The notes beneath the pieces were generated by a model. The model worked only from the letters and a program-made list of their open reading frames with translations, did not search any database and had not been told where the DNA came from. From Myxococcota bacterium (GTDB taxonomy: Bacteria > Myxococcota_A > UBA9160 > PR03): 14,558 bases of DNA. The stretch is from positions 1 to 14,558 of the forward strand of contig JASJBO010000131.1 of assembly GCA_030066475.1 (NCBI GenBank). The letters are read 5' to 3'. Below are positions 6,121 through 12,929 of this stretch, in pieces; the stretch's first letter is position 1; every line of letters begins with the position of its first letter. The translations under genes were made by a program, and so were the position numbers.

Positions 6121-6995
6121 GCCAGGCTCCAGGTGGCTTCGAGCGGCGGCCGATCCTCGAGCCGGCGCACGCGGCCCTGCCGCTCGAGCTTGCGCAGATG
6201 GGAGGCCACCGAGTGTCCGGCGGCGGCGTGGAGCTGCTCGGGGACGTCGGTGTAGACGCGCTTCACGACGGTCCGGATCGGCGCGTCGCCGCGCCCCAGT
6301 GCCTCCAGGATCTGCGCCTCGCGCTCCTCGCGGTGCGCGACGTACTCGGCCAGCTTGCCGGCGCCATCCTCGATACAGGGTCCGTGCGCCGGGTAGATGC
6401 GGCCCGGGCGCTCCTGCTGGAGGCGCGCCAGCGACTGCATGTACTCGAGCAGGTCGCCGTTGGCGCTGGGGATCACGGTGGTGCCGACGCCGAGCACGTT
6501 GTCGCCCGAGAAGATCGCCCGCTCCTCCTCGAGCACGAAGCACAGGTGGTCGGGGGCGTGGCCAGGGGTGTGGACGGCGCGCAGGGTGGCCCCCTCGGTG
6601 CGCACCACGTCGCCGTCTTCGAGCGGGCGGATCGCGCCCGGGCGGCCGCGGTCGAAGTCGTCGAACGGCCGCTTCGCCACCGGGCACTCCCCGAAGCGCT
6701 CGAAGACCGACTCCAGGCCGCCGTTGTGGTCGGGATGGCCGTGGGTCAGGACGATCTCCTGGATCTCCTCGCAGCCCGCGCGCTGCATCGCCTGCTCGAG
6801 GACGGGCAGGTACTCGGCGTGGCCCGAGCCGGTGTCGAGCAGGATGCGCGCGCGGCCCGTCCCCACCAGGTAGGTATTGGTGCCCGGTCCCGTGAACAGG
6901 CCCGGGTTCTGGCCCAGCGCCACCGTGACGCGCTCCGACCAGGCGTCCACGTCCGGCAGCGACAGCCCGATCATCGTTCCCATCGGCTTCGTCAC
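6117..6995 (-). CDS. MBL-fold metallo-hydrolase, LACTB2-like, with C-terminal winged-helix-like region
   Basis: A 292-residue metallo-beta-lactamase-fold hydrolase with all expected metal ligands: H85-x-H87-x-D89-H90 in THGHPDH, H146 in HTPGH, D165 in SGDN and H204 in YPAHG. NPGLFTGPGTNTYLVG near the N-terminus and a C-terminal basic, helical segment (PIRTVVKRVY, then HLRKLERQGRVRRLE) resemble the LACTB2/beta-lactamase-like group. Its mitochondrial member is an endoribonuclease; the bacterial reaction is uncertain. No signal peptide, so it is cytoplasmic and not an antibiotic beta-lactamase. GTG 6995 lies two bases past the tldE stop. An in-frame ATG at 6983 is an alternative and would shorten the protein by four residues. 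Its stop overlaps the start of the HEAT gene. Confidence 0.88.
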   Translation of the reverse strand: MTKPMGTMIGLSLPDVDAWSERVTVALGQNPGLFTGPGTNTYLVGTGRARILLDTGSGHAEYLPVLEQAMQRAGCEEIQEIVLTHGHPDHNGGLESVFERFGECPVAKRPFDDFDRGRPGAIRPLEDGDVVRTEGATLRAVHTPGHAPDHLCFVLEEERAIFSGDNVLGVGTTVIPSANGDLLEYMQSLARLQQERPGRIYPAHGPCIEDGAGKLAEYVAHREEREAQILEALGRGDAPIRTVVKRVYTDVPEQLHAAAGHSVASHLRKLERQGRVRRLEDRPPLEATWSLA

Positions 6996-6997
6996 GC

Positions 6998-8359
6998 TCA
7001 GGACCCCGCCAGCGTCATGCGCGCCACGCGCACGGTCGGTGCGGCCACCGGTCCGAGCCACACCAGATCGTTGCCCACCAGGTCGACGTCGCGCAGCATC
7101 GTCTCGAGGTGGCCGGCGATCGTCACCTCCTCGACCGGGTGCGTCAGCTCCCCGTTCTCGATCCAGATGCCTGCGGCGCCGCGCGAGTAGTCGCCCGTCA
7201 CCGGGTTGAAGCCCATGCCGATCAGCTCGGTCACCAGCAGCCCGCGCTCGGTGCGCGCGACGATCTCCGCCGGGGTGAGCGTCCCCGGCTCGAGCCACAG
7301 GTTGGTGGGCCCGGGCGACGGCGAGCCGCCGGCCGCGCGCCCGGCGCTGCCGGTCGACTCCATGCCGAGCTTGCGGGCGCAGTAGCTGTCGAGCAGCCAG
7401 GTCGCGAGCCGGCCGCGCTCCACCACGACGTTGCGGCGCGTCGGCTGTCCCTCGCCGTCGAAGGGGCGGCTGCCGAGCGCGCCGGGCAGGCGGCCGTCGT
7501 CCACCAGCGTGACGTGCTCGCTCGCGATCGTGTCGCCGAGGCGCTCCGCCAGGAACGAGGCCTGCCGGTACACCGCGCCGCCGTTCACGCAGCCGGCGAC
7601 GTGCCCGAGCAGGCTGCGCGCCGTGAGGGGCTCGAAGATCACCGGCACCTCGCACGTCGGCACCTGGCGCGCGCCGAGCCGGCGCACTGCGCGCTCCGCC
7701 GCGCGCCGGCCCACCGCCGCCGGATCCTCGAGCGCGCGCAGGTGGCGGGCCGCGGTGATCCAGTAGTCGCGCTGCATGGCGCCGTTCTCGCGCGCGAGCG
7801 GCTCGCAGAACAGCCCGTGGCTGGCGGACTGGTACTGGCCGAGGAAGCCGGCGCTGTTGCCGTAGACGACCGTGCGGAAGCCTCCGTCGACCTGCGAGCC
7901 CTCGGAGTTCACGATGCGTGCGTCGGCCTCGCGCGCGGCCTGCTCGGCGCGGCGCGCCTGCTCGATGCGCGCCTCGATCCCGATCTCGCGATCGGCCGGG
8001 TCGAGCAGCTCCAGCTCGGGCAGCGAATCGGCGAAGCCGCCCGCGGGCAGCCCCGCCGCGGCGTCGGGCGCCGTCGCGCCGGCGAGCGCCACCGCGTCCT
8101 CGGCCATGCGGTCCACGGTCTCGAGCGAGATGTCGCTGGTGGAGGTGGAGGCGGAGCGCAGGCCGCCGGGCCCCTCCACGAAGGCGCGGATGCCGAGCGT
8201 GCGCTCGTGCGCCTGCTTCACGAAGTCGATCTCGGCGCCGCGCACGCGCGCCTCGTGCGAGTCGCTCTCCACCAGCAGCGCGTCGGCGGCCCGGGCGCCG
8301 GTGCGGCGGGCGCGCTCGACGGCGCGCTCGACCACCTCGCGCAGGTCGGGCGCGCTCAC
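6998..8359 (-). CDS. tldE: TldE/PmbA-type subunit of the TldD/TldE metalloprotease
   Basis: A 453-residue member of the TldD/PmbA family, close to the usual length of PmbA. It lacks the HExxxH zinc motif of TldD, as expected for the non-catalytic partner. Family marks include the N-terminal GIRAFVEG, a central FEPLTARSLLGHVAGCVNGGAVYRQ segment where TldD has its metal site, LLDSYCARKLGMESTG and TELIGMGFNPVTGDYSRGAAGIWIENG near the C-terminus. In E. coli the two form a heterodimer in the cytoplasm that degrades unfolded peptides and matures microcin B17 and the CcdA antitoxin. The start is GTG 8359, overlapping the tldD stop as GTGA, which fits equal production of both subunits. No RiPP precursor or modifying enzyme is visible nearby, so a general peptide-degrading role is the safer reading. 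Confidence 0.92.
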   Translation of the reverse strand: MSAPDLREVVERAVERARRTGARAADALLVESDSHEARVRGAEIDFVKQAHERTLGIRAFVEGPGGLRSASTSTSDISLETVDRMAEDAVALAGATAPDAAAGLPAGGFADSLPELELLDPADREIGIEARIEQARRAEQAAREADARIVNSEGSQVDGGFRTVVYGNSAGFLGQYQSASHGLFCEPLARENGAMQRDYWITAARHLRALEDPAAVGRRAAERAVRRLGARQVPTCEVPVIFEPLTARSLLGHVAGCVNGGAVYRQASFLAERLGDTIASEHVTLVDDGRLPGALGSRPFDGEGQPTRRNVVVERGRLATWLLDSYCARKLGMESTGSAGRAAGGSPSPGPTNLWLEPGTLTPAEIVARTERGLLVTELIGMGFNPVTGDYSRGAAGIWIENGELTHPVEEVTIAGHLETMLRDVDLVGNDLVWLGPVAAPTVRVARMTLAGS

Positions 8360-9822
8360 GCCTCGGTGCCTCCCACCGTCAGGCCGTCGACCCGCACGGT
8401 GGGCAGGCCCACGCCGACCGGGACCGACTGGCCGTCCTTGCCGCAGGTGCCCACGCCCTGGTCGAGCTGCAGGTCGTTGCCGATGCGGCGCACCCGGGTC
8501 AGCACGTCGGGGCCGTTGCCGATCAGCGTGGCGTCGCGCAGCGGGGCGCCGAGGCGGCCGTTCTCGATGCGATAGGCCTCGTTGGCGCTGAACACGAACT
8601 TGCCGCTCGTGATGTCCACCTGGCCGCCGCCGAACGACACCGCGTAGATGCCGTGGTCGACCGAGCGGACGATGTCCTCCGGGTCGTCCTGGCCGGCCAG
8701 CATGAACGTGTTGGTCATGCGCGGCATCGGCAGGTGCGCGTAGCTCTCGCGCCGGCCGTTGCCGGTGGGCTCCATCCCCATCAGCCGCGCGTTGAGGCGG
8801 TCCTGCAGATAGCCCACCAGGATGCCGTCCTCGATCAGCACGGTGCGGCTCGTGGGCGTGCCCTCGTCGTCCACGTTGAGCGAGCCGCGGCGCCCGGGGA
8901 GCGTGCCGTCGTCGACCACGGTGACGCCGGGCGCCGCCACGCGCTCGCCCAGGCGGCCGGCGAACGCCGAGGTGCCCTTGCGGTTGAAGTCGCCCTCGAG
9001 CCCGTGCCCGATCGCCTCGTGCAGCAGGATGCCCGGCCAGCCCGGACCCAGCACCACGTCCATCGTCCCGGCCGGGCAGGGCACGGCTTCGAGGCCGAGC
9101 ACGGCCAGGCGGATCGCCTCGTCGGCCAGCGGCTTCCAGCTCGCCGGGTCGAGCAGCCGGTCGAGCTCGTAGCGCCCGCCCATGCCGTGGTAGCCGACCT
9201 CCCGCCGCCCGGATGCCGGGTCCGCGGCGATCACCTGGACGTTGAGCCGCACCAGCGGCCGCGTGTCGCCGGCACGCACTCCCTCGCTGGTGGCGACCAG
9301 CACCTGACGGTGCTCGGTCACGACGCTCGCCATCACCTGCTGGATGCGCGGGTCGCGCGCGCGGGCGTAGGCATCGATCTCGTCCAGCAAGGAGACCTTG
9401 CGCGCGACCGGCACCTCGGTCGGGCGCACCGCGACGGGATAGAGATCGTGGGGTCCCGCGGCCGGGACCGCGGCGCCCGCATCGCTCGGCCCGGCCCGGT
9501 CCGAGATCGCGCGCGCGGTGGCGGCCGCGAGCTGGAGGCTCTCGACCGTGATGTCGTCGGAGTGGGCGTAGCCCTGGCGCTCGCCCGCCTGCACCCGGAC
9601 GCCCACGCCCTGCTCGACGTGGCGGTCGCCCCGCTTGACGATGCCCTCTTCGAGCACGACCTGGTCCTGGGTCGAGTACTCGAAGAACAGGTCGGCGCCG
9701 TCCACCCGGCGCTCGAGCGCGGTGCCGAGCGCCCGCTCGAGCGAGCGGTCGTCGAGCCCGAAGCGCTCCTGGAAGAACGAGCGCGGGGCGTCCGCCCCTC
9801 CGCGCGCCGACGCCTCGTTCAT
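8356..9822 (-). CDS. tldD: TldD, catalytic subunit of the TldD/TldE metalloprotease
   Basis: A 488-residue protein, close to E. coli TldD in length. The zinc-binding and catalytic motif is HEAIGHGLEGD (H268, E269, H272). The third ligand is probably C460 in GVGTCGKDGQ near the C-terminus, the conserved TldD arrangement. Other family marks are YELDRLLDP, GVTVVDDGTLPGRRGSLNVDDEG, and SFGGGQVDITSGKFVFSANEAY. It cleaves peptides in the cytoplasm together with TldE. The ATG at 9822 has no clear Shine-Dalgarno. A nine-codon ORF bridges it to the HAD gene upstream and may deliver ribosomes by coupling. A 5-bp stem GGGAC-GG-GTCCC (9824-9835) lies in that same gap. Confidence 0.95.
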   Translation of the reverse strand: MNEASARGGADAPRSFFQERFGLDDRSLERALGTALERRVDGADLFFEYSTQDQVVLEEGIVKRGDRHVEQGVGVRVQAGERQGYAHSDDITVESLQLAAATARAISDRAGPSDAGAAVPAAGPHDLYPVAVRPTEVPVARKVSLLDEIDAYARARDPRIQQVMASVVTEHRQVLVATSEGVRAGDTRPLVRLNVQVIAADPASGRREVGYHGMGGRYELDRLLDPASWKPLADEAIRLAVLGLEAVPCPAGTMDVVLGPGWPGILLHEAIGHGLEGDFNRKGTSAFAGRLGERVAAPGVTVVDDGTLPGRRGSLNVDDEGTPTSRTVLIEDGILVGYLQDRLNARLMGMEPTGNGRRESYAHLPMPRMTNTFMLAGQDDPEDIVRSVDHGIYAVSFGGGQVDITSGKFVFSANEAYRIENGRLGAPLRDATLIGNGPDVLTRVRRIGNDLQLDQGVGTCGKDGQSVPVGVGLPTVRVDGLTVGGTEA

Positions 9823-9848
9823 CGGGACGGGTCCCGGGGACGGCTCAT
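9819..9848 (-). other. Nine-codon bridging ORF between HAD gene and tldD
   Basis: Reading the minus strand, ATG 9848 overlaps the HAD gene's TGA as ATGA. It encodes M-S-R-P-R-D-P-S-R and ends in a TGA (9821-9819) that overlaps the tldD ATG (9822-9820), again as ATGA. It therefore spans the only gap larger than 11 bases in the operon with an ATGA coupling at each end. No Shine-Dalgarno is clear for it or for tldD. The peptide itself resembles nothing known and may be only a vehicle for ribosomes, or chance. Confidence 0.3.
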
Positions 9849-10555
9849 GCGGATGCCTCCTGCTCCAGCGCCTCGATGCGCGCCGCGAGCCGGCCGAGGG
9901 TAGCAGGCGAATCGACGGCGATCGCGCGCAGGCCGGCGCGCCGCGCGGCCGCGACGTCGCGCTCGAGGTCGTCGCCCACCGAGACGGCCTCGGCCGCGCT
10001 CGCGCCGAGCCGCTCGAGGGCGGCCGCGAAGGCGCGCGGATCGGGCTTGGCGACGCCCGTCTCGACCGGCAGCACGACGCACGCGAACGGCGCGCGCAGG
10101 TCGAGCCCCTCCAGCACGCCGATCAGGCGGTGGTCGGCGTTCGACAGCACGGCCAGCGTGCGTCCGCTCGCGCGCAGCGCGTCGAGCGCCGAACGCGCGC
10201 CGGGCAGCGCCTGCCAGGCCTCGGGCCGGGCGTAGTGCGCCCAGAGATCCTCGAACAGCGCGTCGAAGTCGGCGATCCGGGCGGTCTGGTCGGTGGCGCG
10301 GAAGGTGTCGCGCACCAGGCGTCGCCACCAGTCGCGCTCCCGCTCGCGGCGCTGCGCGGGGAGGGCGTCGGGGAAGCACATCGGCGGCGCGGCGCGCCAG
10401 ACGCGCCGGAAGGCGTCGTCGAGACGCCAGGCGGGCAGGGCGAGGCCGTGCGCGCGGGCGCGCGCCGCGTAGGTCTCGCCCACCGGCACGCGCGGCCGGA
10501 TCAGCGTCCCCGCCGCGTCCAGCAGCACGGCGCGGAGGCGCGCCGTGGCGCTCAC
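9845..10555 (-). CDS. HAD superfamily hydrolase (HAD-IA type), variant motif I
   Basis: A 236-residue haloacid-dehalogenase-fold protein. Motif I is LLDAAGTLI with nucleophile D13; the second Asp of the usual DxDGT is replaced by Ala15. Motif II is S138 in VLSNAD, motif III is K170 in AKPDP and motif IV is D195-D196 in VGDDLERD. Without the second Asp, the general acid/base of HAD phosphatases is missing. The DAAGT form recalls the HDHD3/REG-2-like branch, where it is common, so activity may be weak, different or regulatory. A helical cap lies between motifs I and II (about residues 20-110). The start is GTG 10555, overlapping the ArsR-methyltransferase stop as GTGA. A longer open frame running back to 11233 is a shadow of that gene. 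Substrate unknown. Confidence 0.87.
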   Translation of the reverse strand: MSATARLRAVLLDAAGTLIRPRVPVGETYAARARAHGLALPAWRLDDAFRRVWRAAPPMCFPDALPAQRRERERDWWRRLVRDTFRATDQTARIADFDALFEDLWAHYARPEAWQALPGARSALDALRASGRTLAVLSNADHRLIGVLEGLDLRAPFACVVLPVETGVAKPDPRAFAAALERLGASAAEAVSVGDDLERDVAAARRAGLRAIAVDSPATLGRLAARIEALEQEASA

Positions 10556-11502
10556 GCGCCGGTGCGCCGGGCCGAGGCGATGAAGGTGTCGGGCAGGTCG
10601 CGACCGCCCGCGGGCGTCGGGAAGCGCTCGATGCGCGCGTCCGCCAGGCCGGCGGCCTCGAACCACGCGGACAGCTCCTCGGGCTCGAAGCCCAGCCACA
10701 GCACGCCGAGCTCGTCGCGCATCCACTCCGCCTCGTGGCGCACGAAGTCCACCACCACGGCCGTGCCGCCGGGCCGCAGCACGCGCGCCATCTCGCGCAG
10801 GGCGTCGGGCGGGGTCGGGAGGTAGTGGAGCACCATGTGCGCCAGGGCGGCGTCGACCTCGCCGTCGTCGAGCGGCAGCGCCTGCGCCTCGCCGCCGCGC
10901 AGCTCCACGCCGCCCAGCCCCTCGCGCTCGAGGTTCGCGCGCGCCGCCTCGAGCATGCGCGGCGAGTGGTCGATGCCGATCACCGCGAGGCCCAGGCGGG
11001 CGAGCTCGGCGGCCAGGATGCCGGTGCCCGTTCCGACGTCGGCGACCCGCGTGCCGGGCGGCACCAGGTGCGCCGCCGCGCGCGCGCGCAGCGCGTCGTC
11101 GTTGAAGACCTTGCGCAGCACGTCCCACTCGGGGCCGATCCGGTCGAAGAACGAGCGGCTGCGCGAGGCCCGCGCCTCGACCACCCGGAGCAGGGCGGCC
11201 GCGTCGCGCTCGGCGTGCGCGTCGCCGGCCCACTCGCGCCGCGCCAGCGTCCAGGCGTCGCGCCAGGCCGCGTCCTGCGGCGCCGCGAAGCGGTAGAACA
11301 CGAAGGTGCCCTCGCGGCGGTCGCGCAGCAGGCCGGCCTCGCGCAGGATGCCCAGATGGCGCGACACCCGGCTCTGCGCCATGCCGAGCACGTCCATCAG
11401 CTCCTGCACCGCCAGCTCTTCGCGCTCGAGCAGGGCGAGGATGCGGACCCGCGTCGGGTCGGCGAGCGTCTTGAAGACCTTCTGCAGGGTCTCGGCGCCC
11501 AC
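10552..11502 (-). CDS. ArsR-family regulator fused to a SAM-dependent methyltransferase
   Basis: A 316-residue two-domain protein. Residues about 1-75 are an ArsR winged helix (LADPTRVRILALLE, recognition helix about 41-55 with AQSRVSRHLGILREAGLL, then a beta wing). From about 120 a class I methyltransferase follows, with motif I VADVGTGTG (D155 to G161), the acidic ID after strand 2 and LRPGGTAVVVDF. This fusion is a known family, often near methionine-cycle genes, and the methyltransferase part may act as a SAM or SAH sensor; that role is inference. The metal-binding ELCVCEL of ArsR reads ELAVQEL, and I see no cysteine anywhere in the protein, so thiol metal sensing is excluded. GTG 11502 has GAGGG overlapping the gspN stop, three bases upstream. 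No metH, metF or ahcY is in view; it sits between T2SS and a HAD gene. Confidence 0.9.
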   Translation of the reverse strand: MGAETLQKVFKTLADPTRVRILALLEREELAVQELMDVLGMAQSRVSRHLGILREAGLLRDRREGTFVFYRFAAPQDAAWRDAWTLARREWAGDAHAERDAAALLRVVEARASRSRSFFDRIGPEWDVLRKVFNDDALRARAAAHLVPPGTRVADVGTGTGILAAELARLGLAVIGIDHSPRMLEAARANLEREGLGGVELRGGEAQALPLDDGEVDAALAHMVLHYLPTPPDALREMARVLRPGGTAVVVDFVRHEAEWMRDELGVLWLGFEPEELSAWFEAAGLADARIERFPTPAGGRDLPDTFIASARRTGA

Positions 11503-11508
11503 GGTCCC

Positions 11509-12378
11509 TCAGCCGGCGCGGGCGTTCGGAGCCGCGCGCAGCTCGGGCCGTCCCAGCGTGCCGCCCACCAGCACGCGCGCACTGCCCGCCTTGTCGACGG
11601 CCACGCCCTGGGAGCGGAGCATCTGATGCACCGCCGGCTCGCGTGCCTCGATCTGCAGATCGAGCTGGAGCGGCGCGCGCCGCATCACCGGTGCGCGGCC
11701 GACGGTCCCGGAGCCGCTGCCCGCCAGCATCGGGCCGTCGAGCTCGAGCGCGTGCACGGTCGCCAGCGTCTCGCCGCCCAGCTCGAGATCGATCCGGAAG
11801 CTCTCGTACGGGAGCCCCACGGGCAGGTCGGGGAGCGACAGCGAGCCCTCGCCCGCGGACAGCTCGATCGTCCCCGCCAGCTGTTGCTCCGCGTAGTCGA
11901 CGTCCAGCTCGGCGTCGAGCTGCCCGGTCAGGCCGAGTCCCTCGAGCGCTTCGGCCGGGATCTGCTCCAGCACCAGGCCCTCGACCGAGCCCGAGAAGCC
12001 AGGCGCGCTGCCCAGGCGCGCGGTGCCGTCGATGCGCCCGACGTTCGATTCGAGGTCGATCGCGATGGCCGGACGTCCCTGCAGCCAGGCGAGCGACCAG
12101 GCGGGCCGCACGTCCGCATGCGCCACGCGCAGCGCGAAGCCGTCCGGCCAGGCGAGGTCGACGTTGGCGGCGCGCAGGGTGGGCCCGAGCGGCGACAGCC
12201 CCGAGTCGATCGTTCCGATCGTCACGCGCGCCCCGGTGGCGCGCTCCAGCTCGCCCTGGATGCGCGGCTGGATGCGGTCGTAGGGAAAGCCGGCCAGCAC
12301 GAACAGCACCGTGAGCAGCACGTAGGCCAGCAGCAGCCCGAAGCCCCGTAGCAGCGTCCCCCCGATGCGTCCGCCCAC
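11509..12378 (-). CDS. gspN: Type II secretion system protein GspN
   Basis: A 289-residue protein with one N-terminal membrane anchor (about residues 9-30, LLRGFGLLLAYVLLTVLFVLAGF) followed by FPYDRIQPRIQGELE and a periplasmic, beta-rich region. It contains AsmA-like repeating segments such as LRAANVDLAWPDG and VEGLVLEQIP. This matches the GspN of delta-type and Leptospira-type T2SS, an accessory protein of the inner-membrane platform whose exact job is not settled. Its place directly after gspM supports the call. It starts with GTG 12378, sharing one base with the gspM TAG (TAGTG). Divergence of this family makes the name depend partly on context. Confidence 0.82.
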   Translation of the reverse strand: MGGRIGGTLLRGFGLLLAYVLLTVLFVLAGFPYDRIQPRIQGELERATGARVTIGTIDSGLSPLGPTLRAANVDLAWPDGFALRVAHADVRPAWSLAWLQGRPAIAIDLESNVGRIDGTARLGSAPGFSGSVEGLVLEQIPAEALEGLGLTGQLDAELDVDYAEQQLAGTIELSAGEGSLSLPDLPVGLPYESFRIDLELGGETLATVHALELDGPMLAGSGSGTVGRAPVMRRAPLQLDLQIEAREPAVHQMLRSQGVAVDKAGSARVLVGGTLGRPELRAAPNARAG

Positions 12379-12929
12379 TAGCCCTTGGTCTCGAACGACG
12401 ACACGGTGAAGGTGACGTCGAGGTGCGCGGGCTTGTCCTTGCGCGTGCGGACCCGCAGGCTCTTGATCGAGAGCAGCTGCGGCGCGGACTCGATGCGGTG
12501 CAGGAAGTTCGTGGCCTGCGCCAGGGTGACCTCCTTGAGCGACACCTGCACCTTGGTCTCCTTGTAGCGGTCCTGCGTCGCCGCCGCCTGCGGCTCCATC
12601 GACTCGATCGCCACCGACGACTGCTTGGCGAGGTCCTCGAGGATCGTGAACAGGTTGCCCGAGGGACCGCTCGAGATGCGGCGCTCGACCGCCTGGAGCC
12701 GGCCCTGGATCTCGACCAGCTCGTCGCGCACGCGTGCCGCCACCGCCAGCTCGCGCTCCGCGGTCTGCACGCGCAGGCGCGCCTCGTCGATGCTGGCCAT
12801 CACCGGGTTGACCACGCCGAGCCAGCCCAGCACGACCACAGCCAGCATCCCGACGACGCCGAGCAGCATGCGCTCGCGGGGGGCCAGGTCGCCGAACAGG
12901 TTGCGCAGCGCGTCGAGCAGCCGGTTCAC
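12378..12929 (-). CDS. gspM: Type II secretion system protein GspM
   Basis: A 183-residue inner-membrane protein: a short cytoplasmic N-terminus with the typical LAPRERML, a membrane segment at about 21-43 ending VVNPVM, and a probable coiled coil (about 45-85, IDEARLRVQTAERELAVAAR). A C-terminal ferredoxin-like region follows (VQVSLKEVTLAQATNFLHRIE). GspM binds and stabilises GspL in the T2SS inner-membrane platform and is the counterpart of PilO. It starts at GTG 12929, overlapping the gspL stop as GTGA. The open frame continues far upstream only as an arginine-rich shadow of gspL. Confidence 0.9.
   Translation of the reverse strand: MNRLLDALRNLFGDLAPRERMLLGVVGMLAVVVLGWLGVVNPVMASIDEARLRVQTAERELAVAARVRDELVEIQGRLQAVERRISSGPSGNLFTILEDLAKQSSVAIESMEPQAAATQDRYKETKVQVSLKEVTLAQATNFLHRIESAPQLLSIKSLRVRTRKDKPAHLDVTFTVSSFETKG

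Noticed and set aside
6117..6995. Antibiotic-resistance beta-lactamase
   Set aside because: No signal peptide, and motifs and C-terminal domain fit the LACTB2-like hydrolases rather than class B enzymes.
3453..7190. Plus-strand open frame of over 1200 codons
   Set aside because: It lies opposite four well-supported minus-strand genes. The translation is rich in Arg, Gly, His and Gln without domains, as expected for antisense frames in very GC-rich DNA.
6998..9822. TldD/TldE as part of a microcin or other RiPP cluster
   Set aside because: No precursor peptide, cyclodehydratase, radical SAM enzyme or exporter is seen in the window. TldD/TldE are also general housekeeping proteases.
10552..11502. 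ArsR as an arsenic or metal resistance regulator
   Set aside because: The metal-binding cysteines are absent, a methyltransferase domain is fused, and no ars genes are nearby.
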